From NCBI GenBank assembly GCA_016842065.1, contig JAEPDS010000010.1, forward strand, positions 1 to 64,000: a DNA stretch of 64,000 nucleotides, written 5' to 3'. The translations under genes were made by a program, and so were the position numbers. Shown piece after piece: positions 26,068-35,191 of this stretch (position 1 is its first letter; each line of letters starts with the position of its first letter). The stretch is from Candidatus Thiodiazotropha sp. 'RUGA'. Lineage in GTDB: Bacteria > Pseudomonadota > Gammaproteobacteria > Chromatiales > Chromatiaceae. The notes below the pieces were generated by a model. That model made no database searches. It saw nothing but the letters and a program-made list of their open reading frames with translations, and was not told where the DNA came from.

Positions 26068-26294
26068 CGATATTCACGGGTTGTCATGAGTCATTAAGTT
26101 TAATCGTTTTTCTTGGTGTAGAGAAATTCCGGAGTTGTAGCTCAAGGCGTGAACTTTGGCGCTGAGTTAACCGACTTCTCATCGAACTGTTCAGAGGGAG
26201 TGGGGAGAGTTGTGTTGACGCTGTTCTTATTGAATTGATTTGAAAGGATGAATCAATGGATGTGGGAATATCCATTGATTCAAGAATTGGCGAG

Positions 26295-26501
26295 TCAGCC
26301 AAAAATGCTACCCGTCTTGACTCCCATCATTTTCAACAGCAATGGTAGTGGGCAGAATTTGGTGAACGGTGCCTGGAAAAGCATAAAACCGACAAAAATC
26401 GAGGCATAGAGAAAAAAGATATTCTGTGTGGCGAGATAACCGCCAACGGTTGCCATGATCAGAATACCGACGATTGTGAAAGTGATGCGCTCTACAGACA
26501 T
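26295..26501 (-). CDS. DUF2892 (YgaP-type) small membrane protein
   Basis: A 68-residue protein with two hydrophobic helices and the DUF2892 ending FTKFCPLPLLLKMMGVK. Such domains form the membrane part of YgaP, often next to rhodanese or other thiol enzymes, but here it stands alone. A strong ribosome site (CAGGAGTT) precedes the ATG. Confidence 0.85.
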   Translation of the reverse strand: MSVERITFTIVGILIMATVGGYLATQNIFFLYASIFVGFMLFQAPFTKFCPLPLLLKMMGVKTGSIFG

Positions 26502-26672
26502 GGTGAGGAACTCCTGCTTGTTTAACTACGTGCGACCCGATTGCCGACGATAGGCAGATTATCCATGTGTAGTTAGCAGGATCTGCAACATTTGTTACAT
26601 TAAGATCGTTCTCACCGCAAGTTGCATGGTGCAGCTCTAAAGGGGATCGGGTTTGTCTTAACAACCAACCCC

Positions 26673-28364
26673 CTAGGGGGTACTGTATTTTTTTAACCGA
26701 TAGGCCATCTGGGGTCTGGTCAAACCCAGCATTCTTCCTGCGGAAGCGAGGTTGCCTCGGGCCCGCTCGACGGCTCGGTCAAGGAGTCTGTTTTCCACTG
26801 TTCCAAGTGGAATGTTCTGATCCAGTATCTGATCGAGCATTCGTTCGAGTGAATGGTCGTTTGTCTGAGTGGTTGGTGATTCCGCCAGGGTGGGGGTTTG
26901 AGTTTGCGCCGTGACTGTGGGTTCGACGCTGAGTTCCGGGAATAGGTTTGGCAGGTCGATGTGTGTGTCATTGGCCGTGATGATCACGCCTCGCTCAATG
27001 ATGTTTTCCAGTTCACGGATGTTGCCAGGCCAGTTGTAGTTTCTCAGCGCACTGAGTGCCCGCTCGGTGATGCCGGGGGTGCGTTTACCATGCAGTGCGG
27101 TGTACTTCTCCAGAAAGCGATTGACCAGGGCTGGTATATCGCCTTCCCGTTCGCGTAACGCGGGGATCAGAATTGGAAAGATGTTGAGTCGGTAATAGAG
27201 GTCCGCACGGAATTTGCCCGCATCCACGGCCTGCTGCAGATCCACATTGGTGGCAGCCACCAGTCTGACATTCACCTTGCGGGTGCGACTGTCTCCAATT
27301 CGTTCAAACTCCCCCTCCTGTAATACCCTCAAAAGTTTGGCCTGTGCGGCGGGTGAAAGCTCTCCCACTTCGTCCAGGAAAAGTGTGCCACCGTGAGCGC
27401 GCTCAAAGCGTCCGGGACGGGAGTGCTGTGCGCCGGTGTAGGCCCCTTTTTCCACGCCAAAAAGTTCCGATTCGATGAGTGATTCAGGAATTGCGGCGCA
27501 GTTGATGGCAATGAAGTTTCTTTCTGCCCTGGAGCTGATGCTATGAAGAGCCCGGGCGAACATCTCTTTGCCGACCCCGGTCTCGCCAAGCAGTAATACG
27601 GTTACATTGCTCTCACCCGCCTTTTTCAGCATTTCACAGGTTTTCAGGAAGGGTGGTGCACTACCCACCATATCGCCAGGTGCAGTCTCTTCGTCGAGAG
27701 AGTAGCGAAGATGGGCCACTTCCTCTTGCAGTTTGAGGAGCTGATCCGCGATATGGTCCGGATTGAAGTATTTCAGGTCCTCTTCCACATCGCCTTCCCA
27801 GTCCTCAACCGGCTTGCCCACGTTTCGACAGTGGCGGTCGCCCATACCGCAGCACTCCGGTTCCTTGTAGAGGATAAAGCGGCCAACGATTTCACTGGTA
27901 TAACCGGTGGCATAGCCGATCTGGGTCCAGCAGACGGATTCAGTATGCACGCCGAATTGATCGATATGGACGTCTGCCTCGTAGGAGTGCTCCCAGATCA
28001 GATCGCCGAAATATCGTCCATTGGCAATGTCGACATCGATCTTGATTGGCGAGACCTTGACGATGCCTTCCACCATATGGAGTTTCGGTCCCATCAGCAT
28101 CAGCTCTTCATCCGATGCATTGGGCATCAGCTTGCGGGCCAGTTTGGCGTCCCGCACCCCGGAGGCATACCCCATTCTGGTCAACAGTCCGCGGGCCCGT
28201 TCGATGCCCAGGGTCTCGATCAGCTCCTTGCGCAGAGAACCCATGGCGCCGATATGCAGCATGATCATGCGCTCGTCGCTTAGGTATATCCGGCCCTCCT
28301 CCAGGGAGAGGTTGAGTTCCGAGGGGAGGTTGAATTGAGCGCTCAGATCGATCTGAATGGTCAT
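26673..28364 (-). CDS. XylR/DmpR-type sigma-54 activator with V4R sensor
   Basis: A 563-residue enhancer-binding protein. An XylR_N domain (about 15-120) and a V4R domain (about 140-200, with cysteines in KEPECCGMGDRHC) form the effector-binding part, which in DmpR/XylR/PoxR binds phenols or methylarenes. The AAA+ domain (about 238-470) has Walker A GETGVGKE, the sigma-54 contact loop GAYTGA (usual GAFTGA with F to Y) and Walker B GTLFLDEVGEL. A Fis-type helix-turn-helix ends the protein. It diverges from the catechol dioxygenase operon, its likely target, which carries a -24/-12 promoter. Confidence 0.94.
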   Translation of the reverse strand: MTIQIDLSAQFNLPSELNLSLEEGRIYLSDERMIMLHIGAMGSLRKELIETLGIERARGLLTRMGYASGVRDAKLARKLMPNASDEELMLMGPKLHMVEGIVKVSPIKIDVDIANGRYFGDLIWEHSYEADVHIDQFGVHTESVCWTQIGYATGYTSEIVGRFILYKEPECCGMGDRHCRNVGKPVEDWEGDVEEDLKYFNPDHIADQLLKLQEEVAHLRYSLDEETAPGDMVGSAPPFLKTCEMLKKAGESNVTVLLLGETGVGKEMFARALHSISSRAERNFIAINCAAIPESLIESELFGVEKGAYTGAQHSRPGRFERAHGGTLFLDEVGELSPAAQAKLLRVLQEGEFERIGDSRTRKVNVRLVAATNVDLQQAVDAGKFRADLYYRLNIFPILIPALREREGDIPALVNRFLEKYTALHGKRTPGITERALSALRNYNWPGNIRELENIIERGVIITANDTHIDLPNLFPELSVEPTVTAQTQTPTLAESPTTQTNDHSLERMLDQILDQNIPLGTVENRLLDRAVERARGNLASAGRMLGLTRPQMAYRLKKYSTP

Positions 28365-28437
28365 AGGGTCGTCTCAGGTCGGTATCAAATGGATGCTGAC
28401 GATATGGTGAGATGAAAAAATCACGATATCATCAGAA

Positions 28438-28586
28438 AGTGATCATATAATAAGTTTTGTCTGCTTTGTCACAGTATAACTGAAAAATAGCAGTAAAAAA
28501 TAACGATTGAAAATATAAATATCGATTTTAATTGCTATAACAACAGAATATTAGGGTTATCCCTTAAAAAAGTGATCATATAGTAA
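28438..28586 (+). promoter_or_regulatory. Paired upstream activator sites
   Basis: AGTGATCATATAATAA (28438-28453) and AGTGATCATATAGTAA (28571-28586) differ at one of 16 positions and lie 133 bp apart, a little under 13 helical turns. They end about 226 and 93 bp before the -24 element, which is the normal range for sigma-54 enhancer sites. The most likely ligand is the divergent XylR/DmpR-type protein. They differ from the published XylR sites, so the claim rests on position and repetition. Confidence 0.6.
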
Positions 28587-28677
28587 ATTAAGAGGTCGAA
28601 TTACCCGATTTTGCCTGGCTCTACCCCTGGGCTGATCTCTCCAGTCACTCGCCGTAATGCACTCCTCGAGGCCTTGA

Positions 28678-28693
28678 TGGCACACATTCTGCT
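28678..28693 (+). promoter_or_regulatory. Sigma-54 (-24/-12) promoter of dioxygenase operon
   Basis: TGGCACACATTCTGCT has GG at 28679-28680 and GC at 28691-28692, exactly 10 nt apart, and matches TGGCAC-N5-TTGCT at all but one of the key bases. Transcription would begin near 28703, about 80 nt before the ferredoxin gene. Confidence 0.8.
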
Positions 28694-28783
28694 CTAAGCA
28701 CTTCACGGGCTGCGCTTCTCAGCTGAGTGTGCAGCCCCGGAAAACGTCGACTAAGTATCAACCGTTCAACACTAGGGAATCAG

Positions 28784-29134
28784 ATGCGATACCGGGTGAC
28801 AATCGAAAACTGTAGCGAAACCTATCCCTGCTCAGAGCAGCAGACCCTGCTGCAGGGGATGGAGCAGCTTGGCAAGCGGGGTATCCCCGTTGGTTGCCGG
28901 GGTGGTGGATGTGGTGTCTGCAGGGTTCAGGTCACTTCGGGAACGTTTAGCAAGGCAAAGATGAGCCGCAGCGTGATCAGCGAAGCGGATGAATCTAAGC
29001 GGATCGTGCTGGCTTGTCGCTGTACGCCGACCAGTGATCTATCGATCAGCGTGGTGGGAAAAATGCAAAAAGCCTTGAGCGCACAGCGTCTGATCGAGAC
29101 TGAAGATGATGTGAGTGTTGCCGCTGTCGGCTGA
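28784..29134 (+). CDS. XylT/DmpQ-like [2Fe-2S] ferredoxin
   Basis: A 116-residue plant-type ferredoxin. Cluster ligands are visible in GCRGGGCGVCR (C-x4-C-x2-C) and a later Cys in LACRCTP. XylT and DmpQ are the ferredoxins that re-reduce the active-site iron of catechol 2,3-dioxygenase after oxidation by substituted catechols, and they always sit just before that gene, as here (57 nt). The start is ATG 28784 (MRYRVTIENCSE) after an in-frame non-conserved extension. First gene of the sigma-54 operon. Confidence 0.92.
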   Translation: MRYRVTIENCSETYPCSEQQTLLQGMEQLGKRGIPVGCRGGGCGVCRVQVTSGTFSKAKMSRSVISEADESKRIVLACRCTPTSDLSISVVGKMQKALSAQRLIETEDDVSVAAVG

Positions 29135-29190
29135 GGCCTCAAGAAAGGCCCAATAACGATACGATTTACACAGACAGAGAGGATTTCAAC

Positions 29191-30117
29191 ATGGCATTCA
29201 AAGGCGTACTCCGTCCCGGACTGATTCAGATTCGTGTACTGAATATGGACGAAGCGATCAACCACTATCAGAATATTCTTGGACTCAATATCGTCTCTAC
29301 CGAGGCTGATGGGCGGGTCTATCTGAAAGGCTGGGATGAGTTTGATCACCATAGCGTCGTATTGCGTCAGGCGGAGAGCGCCGGCCTTGACTATGTGGCA
29401 TTCAAAGTCGACAGTGATGATTACCTGCGGGAGATTGAACCAAAGATCGTTGCCTGGGGGCTGGAGGTGGATCATGTTCCTGCCGGTGAGCAGCCGGGTG
29501 TCGGTCGGCGTATTGGTTTTACCCTGCCGACCGGTCACCGTATCGAGCTTTATCACCAGATCGATATGGCCGAGGACCACCCGGGCATCAATAATCCGGA
29601 TATCTATCAGCGTCGTCCTGACGGTATGGGCGCCAGCCGTTTCGACCATCTGCTCTGTTACGGACCCAATATCGGTAAGGCTCGGGAGTTTTTCTGTGAT
29701 GTGCTCGACTTCTATCAGCCTGAGAAGGTCGACTTGCCAGAAGGAGATGGCTCCCTTGCCATCTGGCTTACCGCAAGCAACAAGGCCCATGATATCGCTT
29801 TTGTTGAGCATGAGGAGCCAGGCAAACTGCACCATGTGGCCTTCCTTTTGCAGGATTGGAATGAAGTGGGTGCGGCAGCCGATATCATCTCCATCAATGA
29901 CGTCTCCCTCGATATCGGTCCGACCCGCCACGGCATCACCCGTGGTCAGACCATCTACTTCTTCGATCCTTCCGGTAACCGTAACGAGGTCTATGCCGGC
30001 GGCTATACCGCCTACCCCGACCATCCGGTTCGAAGCTGGGACTTTGACCATGTGGGCAAGGGCATTTTCTACTATGAGCGCAGCCTAAACGATCGCTTTC
30101 TAACGGTTCTGACCTGA
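29191..30117 (+). CDS. Catechol 2,3-dioxygenase
   Basis: A 308-residue extradiol dioxygenase (XylE/DmpB class, VOC fold with two domains). Fe(II) ligands are apparent: His153 (RFDHLLCYG), His214 or 215 (KLHHVAF) and Glu266 (GNRNEVYAGGY). It opens the catechol ring next to the hydroxyls (meta cleavage) to 2-hydroxymuconic semialdehyde. It follows the XylT-like ferredoxin and overlaps the next gene (TGATG). No gene for the ring hydroxylase that would make the catechol, or for semialdehyde dehydrogenase, is in the window. Confidence 0.95.
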   Translation: MAFKGVLRPGLIQIRVLNMDEAINHYQNILGLNIVSTEADGRVYLKGWDEFDHHSVVLRQAESAGLDYVAFKVDSDDYLREIEPKIVAWGLEVDHVPAGEQPGVGRRIGFTLPTGHRIELYHQIDMAEDHPGINNPDIYQRRPDGMGASRFDHLLCYGPNIGKAREFFCDVLDFYQPEKVDLPEGDGSLAIWLTASNKAHDIAFVEHEEPGKLHHVAFLLQDWNEVGAAADIISINDVSLDIGPTRHGITRGQTIYFFDPSGNRNEVYAGGYTAYPDHPVRSWDFDHVGKGIFYYERSLNDRFLTVLT

Positions 30118-30539
30118 TGGAACTGGCGGTTAACGAACCACAGATCCACTGGCGTGCGGCTGCCGATGCGGTGGCCGCCGCAGTACAACAGGCCGAGGAG
30201 ATGGGGATAAAGATCAATGCCGCCGTTGTCGACAAGGGCGGCAATCTACTCGCCTTTCAGCGTATGAACGGCGCGTTTCTACACTCCATCGGCATCTCCA
30301 TTGATAAGGCCTATACGGCGGCTGGATTTGGCTTTCCGACCCGCAAATGGATGGATGAAATCCGAGACATACCACAGCTGCGTGAAGGTATCGTGCAGCG
30401 GGATCGCCTGGTGATCTTCGGCGGTGGTCTGCCGATTGTCAGCAATGATCAGGTGATCGGCGCCATCGGAGTCTCCGGCGGATCAGAACAGCAGGATGAG
30501 ATCTGTGCTAAGGCGGGTTTGCAGCGGTTGGGTCTGTAA
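30117..30539 (+). CDS. GlcG/HbpS-like (DUF336) protein
   Basis: A 140-residue protein of the GlcG/HbpS (DUF336) family, with AAVVDKGGNLLAFQRMNGAF, SIDKAYTA and GVSGGSEQQDEICAKAG. Related genes lie in meta-cleavage operons between the dioxygenase and tautomerase genes, with no settled role; haem binding is described for HbpS. It is translationally coupled to the dioxygenase gene. Confidence 0.88.
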   Translation: MELAVNEPQIHWRAAADAVAAAVQQAEEMGIKINAAVVDKGGNLLAFQRMNGAFLHSIGISIDKAYTAAGFGFPTRKWMDEIRDIPQLREGIVQRDRLVIFGGGLPIVSNDQVIGAIGVSGGSEQQDEICAKAGLQRLGL

Positions 30540-30693
30540 TCTCTGTTTGGCGCTTACAGTATGGGGTGCTCGTGTGAACTCCCGTGTGTCAGTTGTGTGG
30601 ATCTGACAGAGTGTATTATCCGCGCCCACTCGTCCATTGCGCAAAAGATGTGTGCGAGTGGGCAACTCATTCAACAACCAGAGAGGTCGATTC

Positions 30694-30891
30694 ATGCCAT
30701 TGATTCAGGCAACCATCATGGAAGGACGCTCCCAGGAGCAGAAGGAGGCATTTTATCAGGGTGTCACACAGGTCGTGGTGGACACGCTCAATGTTAAACC
30801 GGAGCAGGTACGTGTTGTGATACAGGAAGTTCCGAAAACCCACTGGGCGATCGGAGGGATATCCGTTGCCAAGCGTAACGCCAACTCTTAG
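30694..30891 (+). CDS. 4-Oxalocrotonate tautomerase
   Basis: A 65-codon gene giving a mature 64-residue chain after Met removal. Catalytic Pro1, Arg11 and Arg39 are all present. The position of the usual Phe50 is Trp. The enzyme ketonises 2-hydroxymuconate in the meta-cleavage pathway and is a hexamer in known members. ATG 30694 follows a GAGAGG site; codons upstream would bury Pro1, which rules them out. Confidence 0.93.
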   Translation: MPLIQATIMEGRSQEQKEAFYQGVTQVVVDTLNVKPEQVRVVIQEVPKTHWAIGGISVAKRNANS

Positions 30892-30903
30892 CAAGTTGAA
30901 ACC

Positions 30904-31854
30904 ATGCGGTTTTTGATTCTCGGTGCAGGTGGTATTGGTGGTTACTATGGGGCCCGTCTGCAATCTGCCGGTCACCAGGTTCTCTACATTGCACGTGGGG
31001 AGCATCTGAGAGCACTTCAAAACAGTGGTCTGTCGGTGCACCATGCGGAATTCAATTTTGAGGCGAAGGTCGATGCCACAGACCAGCAGGGTCTACTTGA
31101 TCATTACCGTGCAGAAGAATTTGATCTGTTGATACTGACGGTCAAGGCGGGTGCAACAGAGTCAGTGATGCAGGAACTCAAAAGTTGGTTGAGCGGTGTC
31201 ACCACGCCAGTGTTGTCGCTGCAGAATGGAGTCGATAATGAGATTGCCATTGCTGCCCATATTGGCAGTGAGCGGACGATTGGTGGACTCGCGGTGCGCA
31301 TAGGCGGGCATATCATCCGTCCTGGTATCATCGAGGCCACCGGTGTGGCGCAAGTCGTGATGGGCGTCTGGAAGTGTGCCAGGGACCATCCGGCAATACA
31401 GCGGGATCTGGAAAGTGTGGCAGACTGTTTTAATCGTGCTGGCATCCCAACCACATTGAGTGAAGCCATTCAGAGAGCGCTTTGGCGAAAACTGCTGATC
31501 AATAACGGGGTCAATCCGCTGAGTGCCTTGACTGGCCTGGATACCCGCACTCTGACTACCAATCCGGTACTGACTCGCACAGTTTATCAGTTGATGGAGG
31601 AGGTGGCGCTTGCGGCTGAGGCCGATGGTGTCGATCTGCAGCGATCTGATATCGATGAAATGTATCAGTTGATCTGTCAGTTTGATGCCATCAAGACATC
31701 CATGCTGGTGGATCGTGAGAAGGGGCGACCATTGGAGCTGGACGCCATCACCGGTGTGGTGGTGGAGCGATGCGGTAGATTGGGGAAAGAGGCGCCAATC
31801 TCAGCACTGGTTCAGGCGTTGCTGGTTAATCAGTTGAAGGATGAAGACAGGTAG
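30904..31854 (+). CDS. 2-Dehydropantoate 2-reductase-like (PanE/ApbA) protein
   Basis: A 316-residue NADPH-dependent reductase of the ketopantoate reductase family. An N-terminal Rossmann motif (LGAGGIGGYYGARL) is followed by AVRIGGHIIRPGIIEATG and the catalytic Lys region ALWRKLLINNGVNPLSALTG, then the C-terminal helical domain. It begins 12 nt after the tautomerase gene and is last in the operon. It may make pantoate, but in this context it may reduce a ring-cleavage-derived 2-keto acid. There is no panB/panC nearby. Confidence 0.85.
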   Translation: MRFLILGAGGIGGYYGARLQSAGHQVLYIARGEHLRALQNSGLSVHHAEFNFEAKVDATDQQGLLDHYRAEEFDLLILTVKAGATESVMQELKSWLSGVTTPVLSLQNGVDNEIAIAAHIGSERTIGGLAVRIGGHIIRPGIIEATGVAQVVMGVWKCARDHPAIQRDLESVADCFNRAGIPTTLSEAIQRALWRKLLINNGVNPLSALTGLDTRTLTTNPVLTRTVYQLMEEVALAAEADGVDLQRSDIDEMYQLICQFDAIKTSMLVDREKGRPLELDAITGVVVERCGRLGKEAPISALVQALLVNQLKDEDR

Positions 31855-31950
31855 TGTGAGCAGGTTTTAGGGGCTACAAGTTACTCGGAGGGTCTGATTA
31901 TGGCTTCCGGGTTAATAAAAGACTTAATGGTGCTTGCTCAAACCCTGACT

Positions 31951-32051
31951 GGTGGGGCCATGCTCCACCAAATACGCTTTGATTAAACACTATGAAGCGC
32001 CTTGGCGCTTACCAAGCCACCATCCGTTTTAATACGGATGGTCAGGTTGGT
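31951..32051 (+). terminator. Three tandem hairpins after dioxygenase operon
   Basis: GGTGGGGC/GCTCCACC (31951-31969, 3-nt loop), AAGCGCC/GGCGCTT (31995-32010) and CCATCCGT/ACGGATGG extended by ACCAA/TTGGT (32011-32051) follow each other. None has a long T-tract. The first closely resembles the hairpin at 53061-53077, including the following AAATAC, so it is a repeat. They lie between the dioxygenase operon and a convergent gene. Confidence 0.5.
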
Positions 32052-32157
32052 AATCATGTGATGCATCGTCATGACCACTGATTTAACAGGTGCAAGTTTT
32101 TTCCCAAGCAGTGATGTCGCGATCAACCCGGTGATTTAGGTGACGGGTGAGTACTAA

Positions 32158-33129
32158 CTACCTGCCGGCACTGTTTTCCTGCAGCAGTTGGTAATCTTCA
32201 CCCTGGTTGTTGTTTATATTGGGGTTGGCTGTTGGGTCATTGGTCCGGTAGTAGATGCTTGAGTCATTCGGATTGACATAGTTGTAGTCGTAGTAACCGT
32301 CAGCTTCGTATCTTGTGCCAGTGGTGGGATCAACCAGTTGCTGTCTTTCATGGATGGAATCAATGTAGGCGCTCTGAGAGCGATCCGAAGCCGCGCTGCG
32401 TTCCATGTAGCTGTTGTGGCTTCTATCCAGTGCATCCATATTGGATTGGTGTATCTGTTGCTGACTCTGCTGGAAGGCGCGGTTTTTTGCACTCAGGTTG
32501 CCCTGGAACTGAAGATGTTGGGCATTTGCTGCCTGCAGCCAGTTCTGGTCATACTGATAGGATTGAGCAAACCGTACCAGCTCATTCTGAATCTGTGAAT
32601 AGTCATGGGATTCAGACAGGGGCACAGTAACGCCATACAGCTGCACGATTGTAACAGGAGCCCCATTGTTGGGTAGTGAACTGACTGTCACAGCGGCAGA
32701 ACTTTTCTGGTTGTCTTGCTTGTCCACTACATCGAAACCATAGGTCACAACCTGCTGTCCATAACGGAACAGCAGGTTAGCATCCCGCTGTGTTACATAT
32801 TGGGATATGCTCGATATTCTGTAACGATTCTCGATATTGGCATTGGGGTTTTCAGAGCTGACCTGTTGTAACAGATTATTGAAATACTGTTCTGGATCAA
32901 CAGGGTTTGAGATGAAGGCGCCATGCAGATGATAGATATAGCCACCAGCGGCACACAGCGCTGTTGGTGTATCGGGTATGTTGACATTGCAATTGAAGCT
33001 TTCGGGTACTGATACATAGGCGGTGGTGGTACCGTTTTCCTGCAGTGGCACATACTTCAGGTCTTGCGCCTGTGCTATCAGGGTCAGGCTATACAGCAGA
33101 GGCAGCAGCATATAGGTTAAAGGCTTCAT
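32158..33129 (-). CDS. Exported Gln/Asn-rich protein of unknown function
   Basis: A 323-residue protein; ATG 33129 (MKPLTYMLL) begins a signal peptide cleaved near AQAQD. The middle is probably beta-rich (ISSISQYVTQRDANLLFRYG). Residues 200-260 are Gln-rich helix (QFQGNLSAKNRAFQQSQQQ). The C-terminus has a domain seen in other exported proteins: YIDSIHERQQLVDPTTGTRY then YYDYNYVNPND. Function is unknown to me. It is convergent with the dioxygenase operon. Confidence 0.7.
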   Translation of the reverse strand: MKPLTYMLLPLLYSLTLIAQAQDLKYVPLQENGTTTAYVSVPESFNCNVNIPDTPTALCAAGGYIYHLHGAFISNPVDPEQYFNNLLQQVSSENPNANIENRYRISSISQYVTQRDANLLFRYGQQVVTYGFDVVDKQDNQKSSAAVTVSSLPNNGAPVTIVQLYGVTVPLSESHDYSQIQNELVRFAQSYQYDQNWLQAANAQHLQFQGNLSAKNRAFQQSQQQIHQSNMDALDRSHNSYMERSAASDRSQSAYIDSIHERQQLVDPTTGTRYEADGYYDYNYVNPNDSSIYYRTNDPTANPNINNNQGEDYQLLQENSAGR

Positions 33130-33694
33130 TGTTTTGGTTGTCCTTACGATGTGTTGTGAACCTGCCGGGATCGACGTCATCATCTCTGAAACGGTTAGGG
33201 ATATTTAAGACTCCATGGTTTTTAATGATAGCTTGAATGGCACTAAAGTCACGCGGTTTTCGTGTGGTTATTAAGCCGTATCAGGGTCGACAAGGATTCC
33301 CTGCTGAATTGGTTACCTTCCAGCTGGAGCGCTTTAATGGAGGTTAACCACATGGATTCTGAATGAAAATAGGACACTTCGGTCTTTTCAGCTCTACCTG
33401 ATATCGGTTACATCCGACTCCGCAGCGGTTTTGCTCATTTCATGACCGTTGAGGATAAGTACCAGGAGGTTGTCGAAATCGCACTTGTCTGTCGTCATAG
33501 GGTGAACAGGAGCAAAAGCGAATCTGCTACTTCATATCTGATATTCCTGGCCGTCAGCATGCCCAAGTCAACCAGCGCCGAATGGGACTCCGCTTGAGGT
33601 GGTGGATTAATGCAGCTGGCGGGTCGGTTGCGTCTGTGATCGGTGGTTAGATAAACAGATCAGAACAAGTCGGGTCATCTGAAGCATGAATCGT
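33130..33694. other. Intergenic region, nothing recognised
   Basis: No plausible gene or RNA feature is seen in this 565-nt stretch. It probably holds the promoter of the exported Gln/Asn-rich protein gene and the 3' end of the phospholipase D transcript. Confidence 0.4.
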
Positions 33695-35191
33695 TCAGAG
33701 TATAGGATCCAATGGCAACAGACTCCACAAGTCGACTTGTAATCTTTTAAGGAAACCGACTCCTTGCTGGTCAATGTCGATCGTGGCGTTCCAGCTGTTT
33801 TCAGGCTGCATATCCCTGCGAATCGCTTGAGCAACCTGATGTGCAATTTTTGAATCATCAATCACGACACCCACTTCGGTATTGAGATTTGCTGATCTGG
33901 GATCGAAGTTGAAGGTGCCTATATAGGTTATTTGATCGTCAATCACCAAAGATTTGGCGTGTAAGGCGAAGATGGGAGAGGTTTTGCCAAGCTGTTCGTA
34001 TCGATCGATGAGTTGGCGGTGTATGCCTGGGTTGGGTTTGAATTCGTAGATGCTGATACCAAGATCAAGAAGTTTCTGTTTCTGTTTATGATAGCCGGAG
34101 TAGGCTTGCAGGTTATCGGTTGAGGCCAGCGAGTTGGTGACGATGGCAATCTTCACTCCTTTGGTCAAAAGCCCGGAAAAAAATTCAAAACCCCCTTCCG
34201 GCATGATCAGATAGGGACTCTCTATCAGTATCTCTTTCTCAGCCCTGGAAAGCAGTTCAATCAACGATGCTGTGGTTTGGCCGCCACCGCCAAGGTTGTC
34301 GCGTTGGTTATTTTTACCCGGTATGTCATGGATGTAGTCCACATCCGTCCAGTGCAGTTGGGTGAAAATCTGCTCGACCCGCGTCGCCATATTGGTGATT
34401 GCGATGCGGATCTCCGGTGCGAAATTGAGTGGATCACTGGCATATCGGTGGAGCCATTCGGTATAGCTTCCGACCTGCTCGGTGGTCAAATCATGCTTCT
34501 CTTCCAAAAGCAGTTCAGTTAGCGATACTGACAGAGGATGTTGCCAAAAGCTGTTGAAACTCTCCTGTATTCTGGGCAATACGGAACCGGCAACCATTAC
34601 ATCACGATCACGAAAGTTATAGGTATGATCGTAATCATAGTACTCATCGGCCATGTTGCGCCCACCGGTGATGGCAATGGTCTGGTCATAGATTACGACT
34701 TTGTCATGCATGCGCTGATTGGCGTCGCGAAAGTCTGTGATCAGATGCCAGAGCTGTGACAGTGTTCCTCTGCCGACTGAGTGCAGTGGATTATAAATTT
34801 TGATCTGGATGTTGGGGTGTGCATCGAGAGAGAGCAGTGTTTCCGGTTCGGCGTCGATCAACAGATCATCGACTATCACCCTTACTCTGAGGCCACGTTC
34901 AGCGGCGCTGAGAAGCGCCTCACTGGCAAGCGTGCCGACATTATCCGTGCTCCAGATAAAATATTGTACGTCGATGGTTTTCTGTGCGGATTCGGTGAGC
35001 CATGCCCGGGTTAACAGTGACTCCTCTCCTTTTTCCAGAATATAGACACCACTCTGCCCCGGATAGTGTTGGCTCAGTGCATCCATATGCTCCAGAATGC
35101 TGGCGTGCAACGACAGTGAGATGACAAGCAGCGGCACAATTTGAGTGCATCGTTTTACGATCTGCTTTAGAAGTTTTAGAGACAAATACAT
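33695..35191 (-). CDS. Exported phospholipase D / cardiolipin synthase-like protein
   Basis: A 498-residue protein with an N-terminal hydrophobic segment (about 8-30). It has two HKD motifs: MHDKVVIYDQTIAITGGRN and ALHAKSLVIDDQITYIGTFNFD. This is the PLD superfamily, closest in layout to ClsC-type cardiolipin synthases or periplasmic phosphodiesterases. Both His-x-Lys-x4-Asp sets are complete, so it should be active on phosphodiester bonds, probably of phospholipids in the envelope. Monocistronic. Confidence 0.88.
   Translation of the reverse strand: MYLSLKLLKQIVKRCTQIVPLLVISLSLHASILEHMDALSQHYPGQSGVYILEKGEESLLTRAWLTESAQKTIDVQYFIWSTDNVGTLASEALLSAAERGLRVRVIVDDLLIDAEPETLLSLDAHPNIQIKIYNPLHSVGRGTLSQLWHLITDFRDANQRMHDKVVIYDQTIAITGGRNMADEYYDYDHTYNFRDRDVMVAGSVLPRIQESFNSFWQHPLSVSLTELLLEEKHDLTTEQVGSYTEWLHRYASDPLNFAPEIRIAITNMATRVEQIFTQLHWTDVDYIHDIPGKNNQRDNLGGGGQTTASLIELLSRAEKEILIESPYLIMPEGGFEFFSGLLTKGVKIAIVTNSLASTDNLQAYSGYHKQKQKLLDLGISIYEFKPNPGIHRQLIDRYEQLGKTSPIFALHAKSLVIDDQITYIGTFNFDPRSANLNTEVGVVIDDSKIAHQVAQAIRRDMQPENSWNATIDIDQQGVGFLKRLQVDLWSLLPLDPIL

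Noticed and set aside
28927-30051. A 374-codon minus-strand frame opposite the ferredoxin and dioxygenase genes
   Set aside because: Antisense to two secure genes; low-complexity Ile/Thr/Asp composition typical of a shadow.
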